A stretch of 50,166 bases of DNA, taken from NCBI GenBank assembly GCA_024398955.1, contig JAKSIG010000019.1:1-50166 (forward strand). Reading direction: 5' to 3'. Positions 41,344 to 48,404 of this stretch are shown piece after piece. This DNA is from Fibrobacter sp. (lineage in GTDB: Bacteria; Fibrobacterota; Fibrobacteria; Fibrobacterales; Fibrobacteraceae). How positions within the stretch are numbered: position 1 is the first letter of the stretch; the number at the start of each line of letters is the position of its first letter. The notes under the pieces are model-generated. The model searched no databases. It saw only the letters and a program-made list of their open reading frames with translations, and had not been told where the DNA came from. The translations under genes were made by a program, and so were the position numbers.

Positions 41344-41557
41344 TCATACTTATCACTAGATTCGCCCCCAAAAGTACGACCTATTTCAAATTTTTTGAGA
41401 GCAACAGAGCCATTTCGTCCATTTTCCGCCCTCCTAAAGCAAGGAAATACGGCAAAATGACGTGTCTCGCCACATTTTTTCACGAAAACAGGCTTTTTAA
41501 TTGTAAACAAAATAACAAAAACCATACCTATCACCTCTATTTTTCAAAGAAGTATGA
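41344..41557. repeat. Two TCATACTT/AAGTAyGA dyad modules 178 bp apart
   Basis: Module A has TCATACTT (41344-41351) and AAGTACGA (41372-41379); module B has CCATACCT (41522-41529) and AAGTATGA (41550-41557). In both, the half-sites start 28 bases apart, and the left one is followed by ATCAC. No gene is seen in 41311-41581; the DNA is AT-rich. Confidence 0.6.
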
Positions 41558-41581
41558 CTTTTTTGCACATTCGCCCAGCGA

Positions 41582-41969
41582 ATATCGTCTTTATGAAACA
41601 AATAGGGCGCCCAAAGGCGCCTTTTCGTTTCCAAAGGAGGGTAAGGGATGGGACTACTTCTTCACTTCGTTTCAGTCGTAGCCTTTCAGGTTCGGCTTCG
41701 CCGAATCCTTGACTTCGCTGTGTTCGCTTCGCTCTCGCGAAGTCAATCGAACCCTCTGCGAGGGTTTTCATCCCCATATCGTCTTTATGAAACAAATAGG
41801 GCGCCCAAAGGCGCCTTTTCGTTTCCAAAGGAGGGTAAGGGATGGGACTACTTCTTCACTTCGTTTCAGTCGTAGCCTTTCAGGTTCGGCTTCGCCGAAT
41901 CCTTGACTTCGCTGTGTTCGCTTCGCTCTCGCGAAGTCAATCGAACCCTCTGCGAGGGTTTTCATCCCC
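41582..41969. repeat. Two identical 194-bp tandem repeats bearing the tRNA-Ser 3' end
   Basis: Units 41582-41775 and 41776-41969 appear identical. A third, diverged copy of the first 70 or so bases (from 41970) runs into the true tRNA-Ser gene. On the minus strand each unit holds a tRNA-Ser-like 3' end (CATCCCTTACCCTCC, compare AATCCCTCACCCTCC in the gene), the GGCGCC terminator, a T-arm-like GAGGGTTCGATT, and hairpins such as GACTTCGC/GCGAAGTC and TTCGGC/GCCGAA. Open frames across it are by-products. Confidence 0.9.
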
Positions 41970-41987
41970 ATATCGTCTTTATGAAAC

Positions 41988-42012
41988 AAAAAGGCGCCCA
42001 AAGGCGCCTTTT
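41988..42012 (-). terminator. Terminator of tRNA-Ser
   Basis: GGCGCC (41993-41998) and GGCGCC (42003-42008) form a self-complementary stem with a 4-base loop and T-runs on both strands. The same hairpin is repeated within each 194-bp unit. Confidence 0.85.
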
Positions 42013-42021
42013 CGTTTTCAA

Positions 42022-42106
42022 AGGAGGGTGAGGGATTCGAACCCTCGGTCCTGTTACAGACTCCGGTTTTCGAGGCCGGCTCAATCGACCACTCTGACAA
42101 CCCTCC
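42022..42106 (-). tRNA. tRNA-Ser (anticodon CGA)
   Basis: A class II tRNA of 85 bases on the minus strand: acceptor GGAGGGT with ACCCTCC, D-arm with AGAGTGGTCGATTGAGC, anticodon loop CTCGAAA (CGA) on a CCGG stem with a C31-A39 mismatch, a long variable arm, and T-arm GAGGG-TTCGAAT-CCCTC. The base after the acceptor is T rather than the G73 usual for serine tRNAs, and no CCA is encoded. Confidence 0.92.
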
Positions 42107-42130
42107 GAAGTTTGACCCAATTTAGTAAAA

Positions 42131-42157
42131 ACAAAAAGGAAGGTCAACCGACCTTCC
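42131..42157 (-). terminator. Terminator of the rbs operon
   Basis: GGAAGGTC (42138-42145) and GACCTTCC (42150-42157) form a perfect stem with a 4-base loop; on the minus strand TTTTTG follows. A second weaker hairpin with CCTC/GAGG arms lies at about 42181-42198. Confidence 0.9.
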
Positions 42158-42213
42158 TCTTCAACAGATTCTTTCATTCAACCTCTCGCGAACGAGGGGT
42201 GGCGCACTTCATT

Positions 42214-43104
42214 TTAGCTATTGGCCAGGGCTTCTTCCACTTCCTTGCGGAGGGGAATGGAAGGCACGGCGCCGGGGCGGCTTACTGCAATGGCAGAAGC
42301 GCGGGCACTCATGCGGAGGGCCTGGGCAATGGGCATGCCTTCTGCGAGACCTGCCAGGAAGTACCCGGTGAAGGTATCGCCGGCGGCAGTGGTATCCACA
42401 GCCTTCACGGGGAAGATAGGCTGGAACACCTTTTCGACCCCATCGCTATATACCGCACCGTCCTTACCCAAGGTAAGCACAATGCGAGCCTTGGGGAAAC
42501 GCTTACGCATTTCTGCCAGGATTTCATCGGGCTCCGTCTTGCCGGTAACCTGATTGCCTTCTACCTCGTTCAGCAGGAAGATGCTAATCTTGGTCATGTC
42601 CACCGCATCCAACTTCTCGTTGAAGGGAGACGGATTCAAGGCAATCTGCATTCCCTTTTCGAAGGCCTTGTCCACAATGTAGGGCAGCATATTCACTTCG
42701 TTCTGCAGCAACAGAATGTCGCCTGCGTCAAAGTGGCTAAGCACGCCGTCCACATATTCTTGAGTCAGGCGCTGGTTTGCACCGCCGTACAGCAGAATGC
42801 TATTCTGGGCGTTCTTGTCAATCTGAATGATGGTGTGGCCGGTCTGGTCATCCACCTTGGCGATGTACTCGCCGTGAACGCCGTATTCCTTACAGGCATC
42901 CAGGAAGGGCTGGCCATCTTCCCCGATCATACCGCCTTGATAAACTTCCACACCAGCCTTGGCCAAAGCCACAGACTGGTTCATGCCCTTGCCGCCAAGA
43001 TAATGCTTGACAGCGCCGGTAGCTTCCGTTTCGCCAGGAAGGATAATGTGGTCCACGCTATAGACGTGGTCAAGATTCATGGAACCAATGTTTAGAACTT
43101 TCAT
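42214..43104 (-). CDS. rbsK: Ribokinase RbsK
   Basis: RbsK phosphorylates ribose to ribose 5-phosphate after import. The 296-residue PfkB-family kinase has NIGSMNLDHVYSVD and LPGETEATGA at the N-terminus, GGKGMNQSVALAKAG (sugar-binding Gly-Gly), LLQNEV and NPSPF in the middle, TLGKDGAVY, and the catalytic/anion-hole motif DTTAAGDTFTGYF, identical in form to E. coli ribokinase. The ATG at 43104 is preceded by AAAGG; a longer TTG start would overlap the rbsB stop. It is the last gene of rbsDACBK. Confidence 0.95.
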   Translation of the reverse strand: MKVLNIGSMNLDHVYSVDHIILPGETEATGAVKHYLGGKGMNQSVALAKAGVEVYQGGMIGEDGQPFLDACKEYGVHGEYIAKVDDQTGHTIIQIDKNAQNSILLYGGANQRLTQEYVDGVLSHFDAGDILLLQNEVNMLPYIVDKAFEKGMQIALNPSPFNEKLDAVDMTKISIFLLNEVEGNQVTGKTEPDEILAEMRKRFPKARIVLTLGKDGAVYSDGVEKVFQPIFPVKAVDTTAAGDTFTGYFLAGLAEGMPIAQALRMSARASAIAVSRPGAVPSIPLRKEVEEALANS

Positions 43105-43114
43105 GACGCCGCCT

Positions 43115-44890
43115 TTACTTGCCTGCATTTTCTGCAGTGACCAAGGTAACCTTTACCGGAATGTTCTTTGCAACGGTCTTGCCGTTACCCAATTCGGCTG
43201 CAGTCTTAACAGCAGTTTCACCAATCAAGCCAGGCTGCTGAGCGATGGTTGCAGCCATGCGGCCAGCCTTGATTGCTTCCACAGCGTCGTCGGTAGCGTC
43301 AAAACCAACTACCATCACCTTCTTGCCGGCACCGCTGCTGGCTTCCACTGCGCCAAGAGCCATTTCGTCGTTGGCAGCAAAGACGGCAGCGATGTTGCCT
43401 CTGGCCTGGAGCATATTTTCCATAACGCTCATGCCTTCGGTACGGTTGAAGTTTGCAGTCTGGGAAGCAACAACCTTAAGCTTCTTGTCAGCAATGTTGT
43501 GGAAACCCTTACCGCGGTCAATGGCAGCAGAAGAACCCATAGTGCCCTGAAGTTCGGCGGTGATAACGCCTTCGCCCAGCTTATCCACGATGTACTGGGT
43601 TGCAAGTTCTGCACCGGCAACGTTATCGGAAGCAATCTGGCAATCCACTTCCACGCCGTTGATGGCGCGGTCTACGCTAATAACCTTTACGCCCTTGGAC
43701 TTGGCAACCTTTACGGCACCAGTCAAGGCGTCGGAATCCACTGCGTTTACAATGAGGATGCTAACGTTCTTGGAAACCAGATCTTCGATATCGCTTACCT
43801 GCTTGGAAACGTTGTCTCCAGCGTCAACTACAGTGAGCTTAATTCCCAAATCACCGGCAGCCTTCTTGGCGCCTTCAACCAGGGTAACGAAGAAAGGATT
43901 GTTCAGAGTGGAAATAGACAAACCGATGGGGCCTTCGAAGGCGGGCTTATCTGCATTCAGTTTATCAGCATTTTCTGCAGTCACCAAGGTTACCTTAACC
44001 GGGATGCTCTTTGCAACAGTCTTGCCGTTCACAAGATCACTTGCTGCACGAACTGCGGTTTCGCCAATCAAGCCGGGCTGCTGAGCGATGGTTGCTGCCA
44101 TACGGCCAGCCTTGATAGATTCCACGGCGTCATCGGTAGCGTCAAAGCCAACCACCATCACCTTCTTGCCAGCACCGCTGCTAGCTTCCAAGGCACCCAG
44201 GGCCATTTCGTCGTTGGCGGCAAACACAGCGGCAATATCGCCGTTGGCCTGGAGCATGTTTTCCATGACGCTCATGCCTTCGGTACGGTTGAAGTTTGCA
44301 GTCTGGGAAGCAACAACCTTAAGCTTCTTGTCAGCAATGTTGTGGAAACCCTTACCGCGGTCAATGGCAGCAGAAGAACCCATAGTGCCCTGAAGTTCGG
44401 CGGTGATAACGCCTTCGCCCAGCTTATCCACGATGTACTGGGTTGCAAGTTCTGCACCGGCAACGTTATCGGAAGCAATCTGGCAATCCACTTCCACGCC
44501 GTTGATGGCACGGTCCACACTAATGACCTTCACGCCCTTGGCCATGGCAGCCTTTACGGCACCAGTCAATGCGTCAGAATCCACAGCATTCACAATCAGC
44601 ACGCTTACATTCTTGCTGACCAAGTCTTCAATGTCGCTGACCTGCTTGGAAACGTTGTCGCCAGCGTCAACCACAGTGAGCTTGGCGTTCAAATCACCGG
44701 CAGCCTTCTTGGCTCCTTCAACAAGAGTAACAAAGAAGGGATTGTTCAGAGTGGAAATGGACAAGCCAATGGAACCTGTAGATTCAGCCTTCTTGGAAGC
44801 TGTTTTTTCTTCACCGTCAATAACAATGGCGCAGGCAGATAAGACCAAGGCCATCAAGGAAGCGAAAAGTAAAGCAATCATTCTTTTCAT
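43115..44890 (-). CDS. rbsB: Tandem double-domain ribose-binding lipoprotein (RbsB-RbsB fusion)
   Basis: A 591-residue protein made of a lipoprotein signal (lipobox LSAC, Cys20), a short linker, and two RbsB-type type I periplasmic binding domains in one chain (about 41-310 and 322-591). Each has STLNNPFFVTLVEGAKKAAG, ISVDRAINGVEVDCQIASDN, GSSAAIDRGKGF, FAANDEMALG and VGFDATDD, so the residues that hold ribose in E. coli RbsB (N13, F15, F16, D89, R90, R141, N190, D215) appear in both. The coding repeat has a period of 843 bases (281 codons). RbsB is normally about 290 residues and single. AAGGAG precedes the ATG. Found within rbsDACBK. Confidence 0.95.
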   Translation of the reverse strand: MKRMIALLFASLMALVLSACAIVIDGEEKTASKKAESTGSIGLSISTLNNPFFVTLVEGAKKAAGDLNAKLTVVDAGDNVSKQVSDIEDLVSKNVSVLIVNAVDSDALTGAVKAAMAKGVKVISVDRAINGVEVDCQIASDNVAGAELATQYIVDKLGEGVITAELQGTMGSSAAIDRGKGFHNIADKKLKVVASQTANFNRTEGMSVMENMLQANGDIAAVFAANDEMALGALEASSGAGKKVMVVGFDATDDAVESIKAGRMAATIAQQPGLIGETAVRAASDLVNGKTVAKSIPVKVTLVTAENADKLNADKPAFEGPIGLSISTLNNPFFVTLVEGAKKAAGDLGIKLTVVDAGDNVSKQVSDIEDLVSKNVSILIVNAVDSDALTGAVKVAKSKGVKVISVDRAINGVEVDCQIASDNVAGAELATQYIVDKLGEGVITAELQGTMGSSAAIDRGKGFHNIADKKLKVVASQTANFNRTEGMSVMENMLQARGNIAAVFAANDEMALGAVEASSGAGKKVMVVGFDATDDAVEAIKAGRMAATIAQQPGLIGETAVKTAAELGNGKTVAKNIPVKVTLVTAENAGK

Positions 44891-44903
44891 AGTTCAAATC
44901 TCC

Positions 44904-45878
44904 TTATCTCTTACGGTCTGCAAGCACTGCAACCAAGATCACCACGGCCTTGACCACGCTCTGGTAGTAAGACGTGACGCCCAAAATATTCAAGCCATTG
45001 TTCAGCACGGCGATAATCAAGACGCCAGCAATGGTGCCTGCGATACGTCCGCGGCCACCGTTCATACTGGTACCGCCAAGAGCCACAGCAGCAATGGCGT
45101 CCAATTCGTAACCGCTACCCATAATGGGCTGGGCAGAGTCCACACGGCTAATCATGATAAGGCCAGCCATGGCGCTGAGGAAACCAGAAATCGCATAGAC
45201 GCTCATCTTGACACGGTCAATGTTCACGCCAGACAAAGCGGCGCACTTGGCGTTAGAACCGGTGGCGTAAAGACGGCGACCGAAAGTGGTATGCTTCAGC
45301 ATAAAGTACATGATGCCAAAAACAACCACCAGGATAATAATAGGAATAGGAATCTTGAAATCCGGCGCAAAGGTGAAGATGAAATTACCCTTACCCATGG
45401 CCTTGAACAAGACGCTATCACCAGAACTTTCTGCCAAACGAGAAATAGGCTTACCATCGGTAATAATCATGGCGAGGCCGCGATAAGCGGTCATGGTAAT
45501 CAAGGTGGCAATGAAGGGCTGCAGGCGACCCTTGGTCACCAAGAGGCCACTAATCAAGCCCAAGGCAACGCCCACCAGCAAAGCCACAGGAACGGCAACA
45601 ATTACCGGAACGCCATGGCCAATCATCTCGGCACAGACAATGGCGCTCAAGGCAAAAGTGGACCCCACAGAAAGGTCGATGCCACCGCTAAGAATCACGC
45701 AGGTCATACCGAAAGCAATCAAGCCGTTAAAGGATGCCTGACGCAGCAAGTTCAGGAAGTTGCCCGGCTGGCGGAATTCAGGACTGATGGAGCTGATAAT
45801 GACAACCAGAATAAGGAGTGCAATAAACACACCGTATTCCGATAAAAAAGCACCAATACTTTTGTTTTCCTTTTTCAT
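44904..45878 (-). CDS. rbsC: Ribose ABC transporter permease RbsC
   Basis: A 324-residue inner-membrane permease with about eight to ten TM helices. Family features are ISPEFRQPGNFLNLLRQAS, the conserved GMTCVILSGGIDLSVGS segment, TLITMTAYRGLAMI, and the EAA-like loop AALSGVNIDRVKMSVYAISGFLSAMAGL followed by GYELDAIAAVALGGTSMNGG. Its ATG overlaps the rbsA stop by one base, and rbsB follows after 13 bases, so the three are translated as a unit. Confidence 0.97.
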   Translation of the reverse strand: MKKENKSIGAFLSEYGVFIALLILVVIISSISPEFRQPGNFLNLLRQASFNGLIAFGMTCVILSGGIDLSVGSTFALSAIVCAEMIGHGVPVIVAVPVALLVGVALGLISGLLVTKGRLQPFIATLITMTAYRGLAMIITDGKPISRLAESSGDSVLFKAMGKGNFIFTFAPDFKIPIPIIILVVVFGIMYFMLKHTTFGRRLYATGSNAKCAALSGVNIDRVKMSVYAISGFLSAMAGLIMISRVDSAQPIMGSGYELDAIAAVALGGTSMNGGRGRIAGTIAGVLIIAVLNNGLNILGVTSYYQSVVKAVVILVAVLADRKR

Positions 45879-47362
45879 TAGAGAGATCCTCCTGTAGCAA
45901 GAGTCATAATTTTTTCCTGATCAGCATCGGCACCGTTGATGATGCCCGTAACATGTCCTTCGTGGACCACCATAATGCGGTCGCTCATGCCCAACACTTC
46001 GGGCAATTCAGAGGACACCATAATCACGGCGACGCCCTTGGCAGCCATTTCATTAATGACGCTGTAAATTTCCTTTTTAGCACCGATATCTACGCCACGG
46101 GTAGGTTCATCCAGAATCAGAATCTTGGGATCGGTGTAGATCCACTTGGCAAGAACCACCTTCTGCTGGTTACCACCGCTAAGATTGTCGCATTCATGGT
46201 GAGGGCCGAAGCAGCGGATACGGAATTCCTCGATACCGCGCTTTACAAGGCTTGCCTGCTTTTCTGCCTGTAGCACACCCTTCGTAGAAACCTTTCCCAG
46301 GTTACAAAGTTCAATGTTTTCGGCAATACTCTTTTCCAGCAACAGGCCTTCGGTCTTGCGGTCTTCGGTAATAAAACCGATGCCAGCTTCGATGGCCTGA
46401 CGGGGATTGCGAATGGAAACTTCCTTGCCCTCGATGAAGATCTTGCCCTTTACGAGAGGCAGATTTCCAAAGATGGAATGCATGATTTCGGTACGGCCGG
46501 CACCCATAAGGCCAGACACGCCCAGCACTTCACCGGCGCGAACATTAAAGCTTACATCGCGGAACAGCTTTTCGTGGGTAAGGCCTTCTACACGAAGCAC
46601 CTCGCCGCCGATGGCGTTATTGCGCTTGGGGTAGCGTTCGCCAATTTCTCGGCCGATCATCATCTTCACCACGTCATCCATGGTGATGTCCTTGATGTAC
46701 TTGGTATCGATATAAGTACCGTCGCGAAGGATGGTAATGCGGTCGCAAAGTTCAAAGATTTCTTCCATGCGGTGGGAGACGTAAACGATGGATACGCCCT
46801 TCTTGCGCAGGGAATTGATTACCTCGAAAAGAACCTCGGTTTCGCTCTGGGTAAGGGCTGCCGTAGGTTCGTCCATAATCAGGACCTTGGCATCCACCAT
46901 CAGGGCCTTACAGATTTCAACCATCTGCTGCTGGCCCACGGACAGGTCACTCATGACGGCGTCTACGGGAATATGAACACCCATGCGGTCCATGATTTCC
47001 TGGGCCTTGGCGCGCATGGCCTTCTTGTCACAGACGCCAAAGCGGTTGGTGATTTCCTTACCCATAAAGAGGTTTTCTTCTACGGTAAGGTCGAACAAAA
47101 CGTTCAGTTCCTGATAAATAAAAACGATACCGGCTTCTTCCGCTTCCTTGGGGCTATGGTAGGTCACCTCCTTACCATCCACAATCACGGTTCCGGAATC
47201 TCGGGTATACACGCCCGTGAGGATCTTCATCAGCGTAGACTTGCCTGCGCCATTTTCACCCATCAAGGCGTGGATTTCACCGTCCTTCAGATTGAACGCA
47301 GCGTCTTTTAACACCTGGTTCGTTCCAAAGGACTTGTTAATGCCTTTCATTTCAACATGCAT
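45878..47362 (-). CDS. rbsA: Ribose ABC transporter ATPase RbsA (double NBD)
   Basis: A 494-residue protein with two fused ABC ATPase domains, as in all RbsA/MglA importers. The first has Walker A MGENGAGKSTLMK, signature LSVGQQQMVEICKAL and Walker B VLIMDEPTAAL; the second has the usual degenerate P-loop GVSGLMGAGRTEIMH, signature NLSGGNQQKVVLAKW and ILILDEPTRGVDIG. The ATG at 47362 has AGGA 8 bases upstream; GGAGG lies further up. It begins 20 bases after rbsD. Confidence 0.97.
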   Translation of the reverse strand: MHVEMKGINKSFGTNQVLKDAAFNLKDGEIHALMGENGAGKSTLMKILTGVYTRDSGTVIVDGKEVTYHSPKEAEEAGIVFIYQELNVLFDLTVEENLFMGKEITNRFGVCDKKAMRAKAQEIMDRMGVHIPVDAVMSDLSVGQQQMVEICKALMVDAKVLIMDEPTAALTQSETEVLFEVINSLRKKGVSIVYVSHRMEEIFELCDRITILRDGTYIDTKYIKDITMDDVVKMMIGREIGERYPKRNNAIGGEVLRVEGLTHEKLFRDVSFNVRAGEVLGVSGLMGAGRTEIMHSIFGNLPLVKGKIFIEGKEVSIRNPRQAIEAGIGFITEDRKTEGLLLEKSIAENIELCNLGKVSTKGVLQAEKQASLVKRGIEEFRIRCFGPHHECDNLSGGNQQKVVLAKWIYTDPKILILDEPTRGVDIGAKKEIYSVINEMAAKGVAVIMVSSELPEVLGMSDRIMVVHEGHVTGIINGADADQEKIMTLATGGSL

Positions 47363-47382
47363 AGAGTATTCCTATCCTCCGA

Positions 47383-47781
47383 TCAGGCAAAAATGCAACC
47401 GGCCTGCAAAATAATATTGGCATAGGGGGTGGTTTCGCCGGTGCGAATCACAGCCTTGCAAGTCTCTGTGCGGGCCTTCAATTCTGCGTGGGGAACATAT
47501 TCCACTTCCACGCCCGGCAGCAGCTGCAAAACCTGGCTTTCCACCTGGGGATTCTTGGTCTTGATTTCTTCGGCCAAGACGATTTTTTCCACCTTCATAT
47601 CCTTCACCACTTCGGTCAAGGTCTGCATAAAGGTGGGTACGCCAAAAGCCAGAGCCAGGTCGATACGCTCTGTTTCGTCGGGAATGGGCAGGCCACAGTC
47701 GCCAATGCAAATGCAGTCCGTATGGCCCAAATAACCTAGAACTCTGGAAATTTCACTATTTAGAATGCCGTTTCGTTTCAT
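47383..47781 (-). CDS. rbsD: D-ribose pyranase RbsD
   Basis: RbsD interconverts the pyranose and furanose forms of ribose so that ribokinase can use it. From the ATG at 47781 the protein has 132 residues (E. coli 139) with MKRNGILNSEISRVLGYLGH, GHTDCICIGDCGLPIP holding the catalytic His, and the C-terminal RTGETTPYANIILQAG that closes the active site. AAGG lies 8 bases before the ATG; a longer start at 47805 has no support. First gene of the rbs operon; no rbsR repressor gene is present in the window. Confidence 0.95.
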   Translation of the reverse strand: MKRNGILNSEISRVLGYLGHTDCICIGDCGLPIPDETERIDLALAFGVPTFMQTLTEVVKDMKVEKIVLAEEIKTKNPQVESQVLQLLPGVEVEYVPHAELKARTETCKAVIRTGETTPYANIILQAGCIFA

Positions 47782-47919
47782 TGAACTTAACCTTCTTGCC
47801 CTCACTTTTTGCGTGTTTTCTTGCCGTTTTCTTTGATTTTATGCAAAAAACGAAAGAAACAGATTATTTTCCAAACAATTCTAATATAAGGCAATCTCTG
47901 TAAAAAGGTCAGGGACGAT

Positions 47920-47936
47920 TATTCCATGTTGGAATA
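47920..47936. promoter_or_regulatory. Palindrome upstream of the rbs operon
   Basis: TATTCCA-TGT-TGGAATA is a perfect 7-3-7 dyad about 140 bases upstream of rbsD. It is a reasonable operator candidate for a LacI-type or similar regulator of the ribose operon; no promoter box can be placed with confidence. Confidence 0.4.
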
Positions 47937-47988
47937 TGCAGGGCAATGACGGGGAAAGGGGACAGAAAACGACGTTTTTGCATTAAAT

Positions 47989-48196
47989 TGGACTCCATAT
48001 AAGTCTAAACAGGGGATTTGGAGTCCATGAAAAAACAGATTTTCCGTGTTACGGGATTTAAAGGAAGCTACAACAGGCTCCATCAAGATGATTTTTTGAA
48101 TTTGGAGTCCATTTTTTAGCAAGGGAAACGGTTATATTTACAAACAAACTAACAAAATAGGCTCCACTTTCCATTTTTTCGCGAGTTTGGAGTCCA
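47989..48196. repeat. Second array of three TGGACTCCA/TGGAGTCCA dyad modules
   Basis: In the 623-base gap between rbsD and the helicase gene, TTTGGAGTCCA ends at 48027, 48111 and 48196 (spacing 84 and 85). Left half-sites are TGGACTCCA (47989-47997), AGGCTCCA (48075-48082) and AGGCTCCA (48159-48166), ending 29-30 bases before the right half-site ends. The interiors differ from each other and from the array at 29614. Modules 2 and 3 are followed by six T. Confidence 0.85.
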
Positions 48197-48231
48197 TTTT
48201 TTGCGATTTAAATTGTTTTGCCTAGCAGTCT

Positions 48232-48259
48232 TTGATTTACCCATGCAAATTTCTAACTT
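48232..48259 (+). promoter_or_regulatory. Promoter of the RNA helicase gene
   Basis: TTGATT (48232-48237) and TAACTT (48254-48259) are spaced by 16 bases. The predicted start near 48266 gives a leader of about 140 bases. A perfect palindrome GTTAGGT-G-ACCTAAC (48275-48289) lies just downstream and may be an operator or a leader hairpin. Confidence 0.45.
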
Positions 48260-48274
48260 TGTGCCCACATTTGA

Positions 48275-48404
48275 GTTAGGTGACCTAACGAACTTCAGGT
48301 TTTTTGAGTGCGAGTGCACTTCGGGGCTTATTTAAACGCTTTTTAGCGACGAGATGACGCGGCATGGGCCGCAGATGAAGTTTACGGGTCCCCGAAGGTG
48401 ATTT
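48275..48404 (+). promoter_or_regulatory. Structured 5' leader of the helicase gene
   Basis: Successive small hairpins are visible: GTTAGG/CCTAAC (48275-48289), CGCT/AGCG with a T loop (48337-48348) and GCGGC/GCCGC (48359-48372), then a possible CGGG/CCCG near 48385-48394 next to the ribosome-binding site AAGGTG. Leaders of DEAD-box helicase genes are often regulatory, for example in cold; here that is inference. Confidence 0.4.

Noticed and set aside
41582..41969. Insertion sequence
   Set aside because: The units contain no transposase frame, no terminal inverted repeats and no target duplication; they match the tRNA-Ser end instead.
41648..43095. Open frames of 75 and 417 codons starting MGLLLHFVSVVAFQ across the 194-bp repeats and rbsK antisense
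   Set aside because: They arise from the tRNA-derived repeat and from antisense of rbsK; no ribosome-binding site and no coherent protein.
43079..44842. A 587-codon plus-strand frame over rbsB with internal repeats
   Set aside because: The repeats simply mirror the duplicated rbsB domains on the opposite strand.
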